NCBI RefSeq assembly: GCF_036588685.1
Contig: NC_086382.1
Coordinates: forward strand, 70,095,999 to 70,159,998
DNA from: Mytilus trossulus
Taxonomy: Eukaryota > Mollusca > Bivalvia > Mytilida > Mytilidae
Length of the DNA: 64,000 nt
Direction of reading: 5' to 3'
The translations under genes and the position numbers were made by a program. Below are positions 10,794 through 22,496 of the stretch, piece after piece. How positions within the stretch are numbered: position 1 is the stretch's first letter; each line of letters starts with the position of its first letter. The notes beneath the pieces were generated by a model that was not told where the DNA came from, made no database searches, and worked only from the letters and a program-made list of their open reading frames with translations.

Positions 10794-11648
10794 TCAAGTT
10801 TCCATTTTTTGTGAATCTAGTATGATACCCAAATATTCTAAACAAGTAGTAGGCCCAACTGTTTTATGACTAGCAATGGGAATGTTAAGCCGTTTAAATA
10901 TTGTCCTCATAATTGCCATTGTCCTCTCTCCATCTTCGTCGGGATGGTCAATTGTTAGGAAATCATCTAATAAATGCAAGATATGCTGTACCTTATAGTT
11001 TTTCTCAGCAATATAACACACTGCTTGGGAGACAGTGTCGAAAATTTTAGGACTTGAACGGCATCCAAAGGTGAGTCTTACATAAAAATAATACATAGAT
11101 TTCCACTTAAAACAGAACAGTGGCCACTGTGTAGGTTTGTAAGGACAAATTTTAAATGCATCGGATATGTCGTACTTGGAAAGACTTGCTTTTCTCCCAC
11201 ATTTTGAAATGATACGGATAGCATCATCTATTTTCACATAAGACATAGAACAATCACTTTTATCTATCATGTCGTTAACACTCATACATTCATCATTGTG
11301 TGGTGATGACAAATCTAAAATTAATCTTTTCTTATCTGAATATTTCCCTGTTGCTACCCCTAGAGGGCTTACTCTAAAACGAGGAAAAGGACTGTGTTGA
11401 AATGGCCCATACACAAAACGTATCGTCTTTGCTACTAGTGTTATTTTTGTAAGCTGGTGAATATTTTTGAGGTACATGATGGTTTTGTCTATTACCTGTA
11501 CATGTATGTGCTGGGTGACATGTAGATCTACAGGTTGAGCAAACGTGAAGAAGGTTCCATGTTGTTCTGAAACAACCCCTGACATTATTATAATTTTTAG
11601 ATACTTCTCTACTGTCGTTAAAAACTCTACTACGACCTTGTTTATCAA
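10794..11648 (-). pseudogene. Reverse transcriptase of DIRS/Ngaro-like element
   Basis: An open frame of 284 codons. Visible motifs: LILDLSSPHNDECMSVND, YDISDAFK (first catalytic Asp), WPLFCFKWKSMYYFYVRLTFG, CRSSPKIFDTVSQAV and HILHLLDDFLTI (the catalytic Asp pair), then a CLEYLGIILD thumb motif. The order RT, RNase H, tyrosine recombinase on one strand is diagnostic for DIRS/Ngaro-type elements. The frame ends at 10794 in a stop before the RNase H segment, so the pol is broken, although the RT itself looks intact. Confidence 0.82.
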
Positions 11649-12888
11649 GCTTGTTTTGCATGTTTGGTCTGACTGACCTGTTGTTACCTAAGTTGCTACA
11701 TGATGATGATCAGAAATCAGCAATGCACAAAATTATGTGGCATGATCAACTTGATGACATAAGTTGCATACATTTACTCTAATACCCCACTAACTAGTGA
11801 AAGAATGTCACGGTCTCTTTTACTCCTATCGACCTTGATGTGTTTCTCTCTTAGAAGTGTAGCTGCCTTTGCGGAGAACATCTTATGGTAGGTATAAGAT
11901 TTATGAATCTGAATCGTATCTGCTTCATAAGCTCACAGCTCTTCACGTCTTTCAGGATATGACACACACATGATTCGTTTATATATTCCAAAGACCTGAA
12001 TAAAATCTTGTATATTCAGGTTCCTGTTAAGACGGGGGTCAGGCTTGCTTGATAAATTAACCTTTATTTCATCAGCAGTGATATTGTGTGCTTGAGGGTT
12101 TTCGTAATTTGATGTTAGTAATGTAGTAAGATTAATATCCTTACCCTCAATAATATTCCTTTGAATATTCGACGACACAATATCAACGTTAGTGAAAGAA
12201 TCCGATATCACTCCATTTCTTGTTGAAACCATTTAGGCACTGGTATGGTGAGAAAATGGTAAGGCACTTGTCGACGGACTAAAGCTGAAGTTGTGTTGTT
12301 CGGCGGTTCTTTGGGTTGAACCAGAAACTGGTATAAGCGGGACATCGGAAGCGTTCCGTTGTTCGTACCAATTAGCTAGATCGTAGGTCTTGTTCAAGGA
12401 ATCCGGTGATGGTCTAATGTTGGAAACGGATGGTTGCACGCTTGCCATACACTGTGTAAAGGTGTTGACCATTGTTGATGTAAACAAAGCAGCCATATTG
12501 TTTACATTGGAGTCCGCACGTACGTCGTTTCCGGTTACACTATTCATGCGCGTTGATTGGGCGGAACTTTTTCGTCTGTGGGCGGGTCTTGAAGTACTTC
12601 TCTTGTTGGTTGCTTAATATGGTCATCCGCTGCGACGGGTGCACCTTCTTGAATTTTGTTGTTGTAAAGGCGCTCCTTGTTGTATAGAAGCAGTTGTTTA
12701 AGTACTGTTTTATACCAGCTTTTTGGAATGTTTATTCCTAACTTCCGCAATTCGTCCCGAAATCTTGCACCTGTCCAATGTTCTGGATTTTCCATATCCC
12801 ATTGCGAGCTTTGTGTAGCATTTTCTTCGTTGTTATATGGATGTTGTCTATTACGTGAACGACGGTTGCGTCTGGTCGAAGAAGCCAT
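11400..12888 (-). pseudogene. Gag-like ORF1 of the DIRS/Ngaro-like element, broken
   Basis: Read from the ATG at 12888: a basic N-terminus MASSTRRNRRSRNRQHPYNN, then a frame change at 12547-12544 (ATGA overlap), a 104-codon frame to 12233, and a TAA followed directly in frame by the 11933-12232 segment. Further on, in another frame, come YHKMFSAKAATLLREKHIKVD and a zinc knuckle C-x2-C-x4-H-x4-C near 11735-11765. The knuckle is interrupted by TAA at the position expected for a sense codon. A second cysteine-rich stretch (HVCSTCRSTCHPAHTC) overlaps the RT start. At least one frameshift and two in-frame stops make it a pseudogene. Confidence 0.6.
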
Positions 12889-12890
12889 GT

Positions 12891-13086
12891 TATTTACTGA
12901 AGTTTTATAACCGTAAAATCACGAAACTGTTGAATAAAACTGATTCAAGTTCTAAAATTTCGGGAAATAGTAGTCCAATGTTGAATATTATTTACTAAAG
13001 TTTTTATAGCCGTAAAATAACGAAACTGTTAAATAAAACTGATTCAAGTTCTCAAATTTCGAGAAATAGAAGTCCAATGTTGAATA
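12891..13086. repeat. Two direct copies of a 98-bp unit upstream of ORF1
   Basis: TATTTACT at 12891 recurs at 12989, and the following about 98 bp are nearly the same in both. It lies in the 5' leader of the DIRS-like element, where such elements carry terminal or regulatory repeats. The remaining 13087-13600 shows no recognisable gene and may be the rest of the 5' end. Confidence 0.65.
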
Positions 13087-13606
13087 TCAAGAAGTGAAAA
13101 AAAAACGAATTTAACTGCACTGAATATTATGTACGAGATCACTAATTTACGAGGAGTTTATAAAGAATTGTCTACAGTTCTTCTGAATAATCGTAATCAC
13201 TAATAGGAAATGAAAGTCGTGTATAAAATACCTTGTGTCTCCAAGGAAGGAGAATGAAAATAAAGTTATATAAATCCGATTTCCAGTCCAGACAATCTTC
13301 CACAATAAAGTCTCAAGTTTAAACAGCAGAAAATCAGGTGTAATTAGAAAAAGTGTAAAATGAAATTGAAAACTTATTCCTATAGAGTAAACGTCCTTTG
13401 TATTCAACAGCCAAATCAAAAGTGAGAAGCTGGCAGCCTGCAATTGTAACCTGAAAACATAATCCCTGATATCAGACAGACCCGACCTTTGACCTTACAA
13501 TGGAATCAACTGCCCCATCTCATGGAAGAAACCATTCCGTCTGAATAAACAACACTTATACTCTGCATAAGTTTCAAACAATTTAAAGAAAAACAATTAA
13601 CATGAA

Positions 13607-13870
13607 AAAACTGAGGGAGGTCTTGGAATGATAGATATTGACAAGTTTATTGATGCAATAAACATTAAATGGGTGAAAAGATTAATAGAAGGTGAACAGT
13701 CAAATTGGAAAGTTATTCCGACATTATACTTTAATCAATATGGATCAAATTTTTTAATATTTCACATGAATCTGGATAATTTAAAATCAATAAATAAAAA
13801 ATAAAAAAAATCTCTAATTTTTACTTTGAAATACTTAAAACTTGGGTAAAATATGGCGATGGTCAATCTA
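13607..13870 (+). pseudogene. LINE ORF2 segment in inverted orientation
   Basis: The plus strand encodes KTEGGLGMIDIDKFIDAINI, then KWVKRLIEGEQSNWKVIPTL and onward. It is the same LINE segment as 8945-9058 joined to 5890-6040, but uninterrupted and on the opposite strand. It abuts the minus-strand RT part at 13885, forming a hairpin whose arms share about 37 bp (13664-13700 against 13888-13924). Confidence 0.7.
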
Positions 13871-13884
13871 ACAAACCAGAATTT

Positions 13885-15414
13885 TTACTGTTCACCTTCT
13901 ATTAATCTTTTCACCCATTTAATTTTTATTTTACTTCGATTTAAAATAAGTCCTGATAAAGAACCAAATACTTCAATTATATTAAGTGACTGAGAGATTT
14001 CGTCTTTAGAGCAGAGAAACAATGTATTATCATCAACTAACTGGCTTATTATAAGGCTGTGTGTTTTTCCATCTAACTTTATATTTATTCCCTTAAGATT
14101 ATTGTCGTTTCTTATTCTACAGGCTAATATTTTGACTGCAAAGACAAATAAAATGGCGCTTAAAGGACATCCTTGACGAATTCCTCTAAATATTTGCAGT
14201 GGGCTTGAAATCCATCCATTATTTGAGATACATGCCTTGATATCTACATACAAGGTTTTGACCCGTCCCAACATAGAATTTTCAATACCAAATTTTGTTA
14301 GTGATTGAAACATGAATTCACGCTCTAGGGAATCAAAGGTTTTGGAGAAATCTAGAAAAAGTATAGCTCCATCTATTTTTAACTTTCTGCATGATCTACA
14401 ATGTCTTGTACCTGACGTATATTAAAACCTATATAACGGTTTTAAATGTATCCATTTTGGTCACTGTGGATAATTTTTGACATCAGAGGTTTTAATCTTT
14501 GGGCTTATGTATATGCAATAATTTTAACATCAACATTCAATAGTGTAATTTGTCTGTAGTTACCTAATTCAGTGGGGTCTCCTTTTTTTTTTAATATTAG
14601 AGACATTAGGCCTATTTTTTGTGATTCAGAGAACATTCCTTTTTTATAGCAATAATTGAAGCTTTAATTGCATATTTCTTTAATTTGTCCCAAAATTCTC
14701 TATAAACTCTACTGAAAGTCCATCTAGGCCTGGAGATATATTTAATTTCATTTGAAAAATTGATTTTGTACATTCTTCTGTTGTTAGAAGTCCATTTAGA
14801 GAATTGCTTTCCTTTTGATTTTCAGTGTAATTGCTTTTAAGTATAAAATAGTCTATAACGTTTTCTATTTTATCTTTATAAGATTTGTCAGTAAGTATAC
14901 TGTTGTTTATTTTAAAGAAACCTTTACCCTTATTATCATTGGACATGTTAATTTTCAGTGAAATTGCCTGATGGTCTGTACTAGAAATCAGGGGTGGTCT
15001 TATATCTGTAGACTTTATCATAGTTCTCAATTCCTTACCGGGTAGAAAATAATCTATTCTACTTGCCTCATCGTCCTTATTTTTACGTTTCCATGTATAT
15101 TGATATAGTTTCGGATGTAATTGTCTCAATATATCTTCTAGTTTATTTTTTTTGATTAAAGTTTTCAAACTATTTGGAATTTGTTGTTCTCTATTCTTTT
15201 TATTATTCTTTCTATCTGTACTACTCAATGTTTCATTCATATCTCCCCCTACTAGTAAAATTCCAAGACTGTGTTCTTCAATTATTTTATTTACATTTTT
15301 AAAGAAGATGTTTCGCTTTTTTTTCTCATTAGGTGCATATACATTTATTAAAGAAAATATGTTGTTGTTTATTTCAACATTTTCAAGAATTATGCGACCT
15401 TCTTGATCAGTAGA
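13885..15414 (-). pseudogene. Tx1/L1-like LINE: endonuclease C-terminus and reverse transcriptase
   Basis: The minus strand encodes, in order: endonuclease pieces NVYAPNEKKKRN, LLVGGDMNE, SRIDYFLPGKE and SSTDHQAISL. RT pieces follow: KLNISPGLDGLSVEFIENF, GDPTELGNYRQITLLN and FRGIRQGCPLSAILFVFAVK. The catalytic box reads QLVDDNTLFL instead of the usual Y/F-A-D-D. Several frameshifts and stops lie between 14313 and 14680. At 13932 the RT frame jumps to the downstream WVKRLIEGEQ segment, so the thumb region is deleted. The start of the endonuclease continues beyond the 355-bp array at 16441. Confidence 0.8.
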
Positions 15415-16440
15415 TAGTTATCAAAGGTACCAGGATTATAATGTAGTACGCCAGACGCGCGTTTCGTCTACATAAGACTCATCAGTGACGCTCATATCAA
15501 AATATTTATAAAGCCAAACAAATACAAAGTTGAAGAGCATTGGGGATCCAAAATTCCAAAAAGTTGTGCCAAATACGGCTAAGGTAATCTACTCCTGGGA
15601 TAAGAAAATCCTTAGTTTTTCGAAAAATTCAAAGTTTTGTTAACAGGAAATTTATAAAAATGACCACATAATTGATATTCATGTCAACACCGAAGTGCTG
15701 ACTACTAGGCTGGTGATACCCTCGGGGACGAAACGTCCACCAGCAGAGGCATCGACCCAGTGGTGTAAATAGTTATCAAAGGTACCAGGATTATAATTTA
15801 GTACGCCAGACACGCGTTTCGTCTACATAAGACTCATCAGTGACGCTCATATCAAAATATTTATAAAGCCAAACAAATACAAAGTTGAAGAGCATTGGGG
15901 ATCCAAAATTCCAAAAAGTTGTGCCAAATACGGCTAAGGTAATCTACTCCTGGGATAAGAAAATCCTTAGTTTTTCGAAAAATTCAAAGTTTTGTTAACA
16001 GGAAATTTTAAAAAATGACCACATAATTGATATTCATGTCAACACCGAAGTGCTGACTACTAGGCTGGTGATATCCTCGGGGACGAAACGTCCACCAGCA
16101 GAGGCATCGACCCAGTGGTGTAAATAGTTATCAAAGGTACCAGGATTATAATTTAGTACGCCAGACGCGCGTTTCGTCTACATAAGACTCATCAGTGACG
16201 CTCATATCAAAATATTTATAAAGCCAAACAAATACAAAGTTGAAGAGCATTGGGGATCCAAAATTCCAAAAGGTTGTGCCAAATACGGCTAAGGTAATCT
16301 ACTCCTGGGATAAGAAAATCCATAGTTTTTCGAAAAATTCAAAGTTTTGTTAACAGGAAATTTATAAAAATGACCACATAATTGATATTCATGTCAACAC
16401 CGAAGTGCTGACTACTGGGCTGGTGATACCCTCGGGGACC
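15415..16440. mobile_element. Tandem array, 2.9 units of 355 bp, inserted in the LINE endonuclease
   Basis: TAGTTATCAAAGGTACC starts units at 15415, 15770 and 16125; the third stops at 16440, 39 bp short. Units are almost identical. Each contains the GC-rich CGCCAGACGCGCGTTTCGTC motif and a small inverted repeat around GGACGAAACGTCC. Removing the array restores a continuous endonuclease reading frame with no duplicated or lost base; on the LINE strand the site is T/T. Clean T/T insertion plus a tandem core fits Helentron-associated (HINE/Pearl-type) elements, which is an inference. A degenerate piece of the same motif lies at 56497-56570. Confidence 0.75.
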
Positions 16441-16702
16441 AAACAATATCAATTATCTTTGAATTTAGTTTTTTTAATAAATAAAGCCACACCTTTTGAT
16501 TGTGTTGTGCAAAAACTGTGAAAAATATCTGTGGCATATTCACTGCTTACTTTATTTTCTATTCCTACAGCAAAATGGGTTTCTTGGATAAAGAGTATAT
16601 CTGTTTTTTTTTATATTTTAACTATGTATAAAGTCTATTTCTTTTTTCTTTTTGACCTGGTCCTTGACAATTTAAGGAACAGATGTGTAAAGTTTTATTC
16701 AT
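16441..16702 (-). pseudogene. Start of LINE ORF2, N-terminal endonuclease
   Basis: On the minus strand the ATG at 16702 opens MNKTLHICSLNCQGPGQKEK, then an in-frame TAG, then an ILFIQETHF-like box (catalytic Glu region of AP-type endonucleases) in a shifted frame, and KGVALFIKKT before the array boundary. The sequence matches the expected ORF2 start of a Tx1/L1-like LINE. Confidence 0.65.
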
Positions 16703-17352
16703 TTATCTTATATTTTTTGTAGCTTAAAGCAAGTGATTTAAAACTAAATACTTTTGACAAACATATACAAAAACAATAACATGCATAGTATAAAAAAAAA
16801 AAAATATATACATATTTTTGCAGGTACTTCGGATACAATCTACACCATTTGATAATAGGATAAATTTTCTTGTTTTACATGAAGACTAAAATTCTTGGAT
16901 TTAGTGATGCTGAAGATTTTTACAAGAATACATATGTGTGTGAGGATTACTATTGCTGGATTTTGACTAAAAATTCCTTCCCAGTATCTAGACGTGTATT
17001 TGTATAGTGATACAATATATTGAAGCCAAAAGTTATTTAGAACGATTTTACATGTACAGTGTAGTTTTTTCCAGGTGTAATTATGAACTGTAGATAAATG
17101 TTGCTGGGTTACTGTTTGATTCATGGATTTTTTTTCCTAGCTGCATAAGATTGGAATTTTGATATTCTTACTCCAGTAGAACTGTAGGAAGTTATAATTT
17201 GTTTGCAAACTGTTCTTTTTGCTATGATAATACATATATAAAGGAATTGATATTGCAAATTTATAGAATATTATTAGATATTTATTGTTTAAAGGTATAT
17301 ACCTATTAATCTGATAAATAAATCTTATCTTTATTAAAGAACATTCTTTAAT

Positions 17353-18560
17353 TAGGTCTTTCCACTTTTCTGTGGAAAGACCTATTGTTTTTCTTCTGAT
17401 TATTTTTTTTTTTTTTTTTTTTTTCTTCCGCCTAATTTTCTTCTTGCGATAAACATTTGTTTCGCAATATGTCGCTTAGATATTTGGTATATGATATCGA
17501 ACAGTTTATGCGCTTTTGAAATTTACCCTGCGTAAACAAATACTTTTCTTTGTAGGAGTTATCTCCCCAAACACTGTTTTCCTTGTTAGCGCATCTCCTT
17601 CGCAACCGTAAAATATTATGACAAATTTATTTTACAAAATTGCTCGTTATATTCTTCGCATGATTTGTCCTATTTTGACCGAAGTGATATGAACGCTCCA
17701 TATGAGAGTTATTTCCCCTTATGCATTTGATATAAGTGATATGCATTTCTATCTTGTAAACCATAAGTGCTAGAGACCAAAGATCTTTTGATTTGAGGTC
17801 CTTGGTCCAAAAAAATAAAAATTAGGTCAAGGTCAAAGGTCAAGGTCATATTCTAATTTTTGAATTTGGCTTATTTCCACTAATTTCCAGAAACCATATA
17901 AGATATCGACATATTATTTTTTCTAAATTGTTAGTTGCGACATGTCGTAACACATAAATTTTGATTGCAAGAGTACGTTAAACGTAAAAGTGAGTTTTCT
18001 CCCCTCTTGTATTTAAAAAAACGCGTTTGGTGATATAACTGATTAACCAAATATTATTAAGACCTATGGTCTTTTGATTTGAAGTCCTTGATTTATGACC
18101 TTGAAATTGATCTAAAGGTCATAGATTAATTTGACGTTCTAGTTTTTGACCTTTGCTTTCAGCTCATATGTATACATGATATAGCCATGAGACTTTTGGC
18201 AAAAGGTATCAAACCATTTAACCTTGAAAAAAACAACCGGAAGTGACCTTGTGTAAACCGGAAGTAGCTATTTTTTGTACTTTATTAATAAAAAAGTATA
18301 TAGAACCAGATCATTTTGGAATCAGTGTCAATTAAATATTCAAATATTATCGGAAGTAACATTTTTCAAACAGGAAGTAACAAATTATCTCCCTTATTTC
18401 AAAAAATATTGTATAGAAACCATATATTTCTGGAATCAGCGTACAATAACCTATCAGTTGACGATTGAAATGACATTTTAAACTTAATTTTACAACTTTC
18501 ATATTAAAATACATTGTTTTCAATGGAAAGACCTTCAATTGTTCTCTGAACAATTGGTTT
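17353..18560. mobile_element. Non-coding repeat with perfect terminal hairpin
   Basis: It begins with a hairpin of two 13-bp arms, TAGGTCTTTCCAC (17353-17365) and GTGGAAAGACCTA (17372-17384), with a 6-nt loop, followed by a T-run. It ends near 18530 with TGGAAAGACCTTC (matching the start when inverted) and a second hairpin CAATTGTTC/GAACAATTG. The interior carries short direct repeats of AAGGTCAAGGTCA and CCGGAAGT type and no coding frame. I recall similar GGTCTTTCCAC repeats as widespread in bivalves. The class is unknown. Confidence 0.5.
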
Positions 18561-18564
18561 TTAA

Positions 18565-20065
18565 TTATGTTTGTATTCTTTTCATGATCCTGTTGATAAC
18601 ACAAACCAATACTGGTTTTTTTTTCTATTACTCTTTGACATTATGTTATAAAAAACAACATTTCGGTTCTTTTCTATTTTACTCTTCTTTCTATTACTTC
18701 TTGAAAGTATGAAATCTAATATTCCATCACAATCATCGCTACATGTTTTGGTATTTTGATGATCCCTACTTGTTTCTTCTTTCATGTTTTTACATCTTCC
18801 TAAGTTAATGATTAGGATCCAGTCCTCTCCTCTAAACCCTTAGCGGATGAAGAGAAACTTTTGGAGACATGAGGTAAAACTTTCTAATGGTCGCAGTATT
18901 ATAACTGGCTGCATTTAATCAAAAAGCACCTTAGTACACCATGATCGCTTTAAAATTTAGAAAATGTAATTAGACAATTGCCACTGTTGTTTGTGTAACC
19001 CTAAAGCTGCCTACAAGGAAGGATACGAACCAATATTGAAAGTGGTAATTCAAATTTTCTTAATGCAATTTACGTCCACTGTTTAATAAATTGAAAGATT
19101 TTTATCTACCGATTTTCGGTATCATACTTTCGTATTAAATTGGGTTCATTCATTAGACAGATATTCAGACGTCATCATTATTTTGTTAACCATTAATGAA
19201 TAGTTTTATCTCCTCATTTCCATGAACGATCGTTTGATCTCAGTTCTTCATCATTCAAAAACGTTCGATGGTGATTTTCATCTGACGGACAACAAATGGA
19301 AGTTTTTAACGACCTTGACAGGCTATAAAGCCCTTGTACGGTCGGTATTTGACGGAGTAGGTTCATTACCAATAGAGATAGGCCTCACATTGGCATGAAA
19401 ATTAACAGTTTTTGTGGTATTTAATTAGGACTTATTCAATTCTTTCTCAAAACGGTAGTTTAAAAAAAAAAACAGCTGTGTCTGTGTTCTCTACAAATCA
19501 CCCAAATTTATTTCAACCAACGATTGATGTTTTGCCTTTTTTTTCTTCAAATTACGATATCAGCGCTACCGACTACAAATCTGATATGTAAACTACACAT
19601 CCTCAATAATATCCATTTAACTTGGGTAAATATCGGAGTCGTTTCGTAATCTGGCAAGCTGTTTTCCGTTTAGGGATAAAATTACCTTATACCGCGGATA
19701 CAATTTGTTTCATATAGTAGGCGTCATTGTTAACTCGTTGTTTCCTTTGAAATTAATGTACTTTGGCAATTGTCTGTAATCTTGTTAAGCATACAGCATT
19801 GTATTTCTTTTCAAACGTTATATTTAAAGTTTACACAGTAGTTGTATGTTAGCTGCGTTGAAGGTCGTTTTTTTGTTGTTGTTCAATATGCATACCCGTA
19901 GCCAGAGGGGGTTCGGAAACTCGTTGGACCACTCTCCCCCAAAAGTCAACGTAAAGTTAAGTTTTCGAGTTTAAATAACCCCCTCTTGGAAATTCCTAGC
20001 TACTGGCCTTATATGTTATTTTTAAAGTAACGACACATACACTATTGCGCTATCTGTTCATATAT
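18565..20065. other. No gene seen
   Basis: AT-rich sequence with no supportable ORF, splice pattern or repeat. Confidence 0.5.
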
Positions 20066-20068
20066 GTA

Positions 20069-20880
20069 TTAAGGTAAAGGATCAGTAAATGGGCTATGTC
20101 GCAGATTTTGCTAAAAAATTGCATACAACCTTGGCTCGTTGAACTACAACTGAAAGTCGAAAAAATAATACATTTATCTCTTTTATTTGCTGAAAAATTG
20201 CAGATTGATTTCTCTTAATATGGGTGAACATTTGTATAGAAAGCACATAAAATCGGCGAAAAACCTTCTAAAATTTGTCTTAAAATCGCCAAATCTCTAA
20301 TTCTACTCCATAGATTTTTCTTGAAAAACTATATATTGTTGACACATGAATTTCTGTTTTAATGATATAAAATAATCATAGGGTCACCGACTTCGTTTTT
20401 TATCTTATAATCAATTTGTTACCTTATTGGTAGTGAAAAACGTCAAAAATCAACGTTTTACGGCCTGCAACGCGATAACGTTACGATTATTTCGACGTTT
20501 TGTTGGATTTTTTCACAAAGCACGCAACTTTGAATGATGTATATTGTAAAAACGAAGTCGGTGACCCTATCTTTATTTTTGCATCATTATAACGGAAATT
20601 TATGTATCAACAACGTATAGTTTTTTAAGAAAAATCTATGGAGTAGAATAAGAGATTTGGAGATTTAAAGACAAATTTTAGAAGGGTTTTCGCCGATTTT
20701 ATGTGCTTTCTATACAAATGTTCACCCATTTTGTAAGAATTCAATCAGTAATATTTCAAATGATAATTGAGATAAATGCATTATTATTTCGATTTTCAGT
20801 TGAAGTTCATCGAGCCAGAGCTGTATGCCAAATTTAACTGAAATCGAAGACATAGCCCATTTACTGTAACTTGACCTTAA
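20069..20880. mobile_element. TTAA-flanked foldback element, about 0.8 kb
   Basis: TTAA at 20069-20072 and 20877-20880 bound two long inverted arms (roughly 340 bp each) that begin GGTaAAG/GGTcAAG and share CAGTAAATGGGCTATGTC. The unique centre lies near 20400-20540. There is no coding frame. TTAA target duplication is the hallmark of piggyBac-type transposition, so a non-autonomous piggyBac-like element is the best guess. Confidence 0.65.
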
Positions 20881-20884
20881 ATAT

Positions 20885-22275
20885 TTGTTGTTTTTCATCC
20901 AAATGCACCGGAACTATTTTTCTTATTCATACATTAATTATGTCACTTTTTTATTTATTTGCCCCGTTGGTGTGTGTGTTTCTTCTCTTTTCTTTTTATT
21001 TTTGCAGCAAGATTGTCGACCAAGTTAGTAGCATATTATATGATTTTAATTCAACTTGTATAAAATACTTCGAACTGTCACCTGCACTGTCATATTAAGT
21101 TCCATAAATCATCACAGAAACTAAAGAAAACATATCAATGGTGGCCATTTAAATTGATATAACTGTGATGTGTGATTAACTTCGCTTTAAGTTTAAGGTG
21201 GAGAAAAATAATAAGATCCCAATGCCTGCGTCAATTCTGGTATCAAGTGTGCAGTTTTGTTGTTTCTGGTCAATAATTTAATTCTTTTACACAGATATTT
21301 TAATCATTATACCTTTTACTTATTATCATCAAAATAAGAAACATACTCCATGATTAAATGGAACAATTTTGTTTTCATACACTTTTGTGCTTAGGAGGTC
21401 TTTTTATATCAATATTATTGGTTACTGAACTTTTTACTAATTAAACCATTTAACAAAGTAGAAACATACACGAACAAGCATAAAGTATACAAAGATGATG
21501 TGGCATGATTGCCAATGAGACAACTCTCCACAAGAGACCAAATGGCTCAGAAATAGCGAAAATCAAACATTTTTGCGGTTGTCCCAATTCAGGAGCCTCT
21601 GTCCTTTGTAAGTCTTGTATGATTTTTAATTTATGTTTCTTGTGTATAATTCGAAGTTTAATATGACGCCCATTATCACTGAACTAGTATACATATTTGT
21701 TTAGGGGTCAGCTGAAGGAGTTTCTCGCTGCATTGAAGACCCATTTGTGGCCTTAGAATGTTGTCTGCTCTATGGTCGTGTTGTTGACTCTTTGACACAT
21801 TCCCCATTTCCATTCTTAAGTTTATGTATATAAAGGGACACTATATAGGTGCAATACCACCGAATCATGGTACGTCACATCCGGTTGTATAGGAAAATAT
21901 GTCGACAAAATGCAGTAAAACATTTCTGTTTCATAAACATATGTATTGGTTATTTCAAAGCACAATTATCTTTTATTTGGGGTTTCTTTAGAATATTTTG
22001 TCAACTTGATGTTACATGGTTACGAAATCATGTTCACAGGTTAAATAAGGGGCGAAATTTGATTGGTTAACTTCCAATGATGATTCTTTTCTTATATGCA
22101 ATGAAATGTTATGTGAACTTTTTCTATAGTACTGAACAGGATAAAGCTTTACTCATGCCAAGTATTTCTTTATTTGAAACAAAGATAAATTCTGCACATG
22201 TTTTTGAAAAGTGCAAATGTAACAAAGATTATTAGGGGAAAATCAATGGTTGTATTACACCTATACATTTTCATC
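20885..22275. other. No gene seen apart from small repeat copies
   Basis: Holds M2 (21485-21590) and M3 (21715-21825) pieces. This is downstream of gene B on the minus strand. Confidence 0.5.
21715..21825 (-). repeat. Repeat family M3 copy, reversed
   Basis: GCTGAAGGAGTTTCTCGCTG through GACACATTCCCCATTTCC, the reverse of the 40553 copy. Confidence 0.5.
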
Positions 22276-22276
22276 A

Positions 22277-22282
22277 TTTATT
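22277..22282 (-). promoter_or_regulatory. Possible poly(A) signal of gene B
   Basis: AATAAA on the minus strand, about 215 nt after the gene B stop codon. Another AATAAA overlaps the stop itself (22493-22498) and is probably too early. This is a simple motif match in AT-rich DNA, so it is weak evidence. Confidence 0.3.
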
Positions 22283-22496
22283 TAGCTATTATTGGGCGAT
22301 ATCAAACCGACTTTTTGTAAATAATTAAAACATTTTGTTGTGGTGAGCTGCTTTAAAATATTGTTACGTCTCCTATGATGAATCATCACAGACCACATAA
22401 AAACAAATAGTTTTATTTTTACAATCATGCCAAAGATAAGCCAACAGTTAAAAAAAAATGGTACAAAGTTCATAATGACTTTCATTATTTTGTTTA

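Noticed and set aside
15415..16440. Centromeric or telomeric satellite
   Set aside because: Only 2.9 units, clean insertion into a LINE; a mobile element with a tandem core explains it better.
16840..17124. 94-codon minus-strand frame upstream of LINE ORF2 as LINE ORF1
   Set aside because: No coiled coil, RRM or zinc knuckle visible; position alone is not enough.
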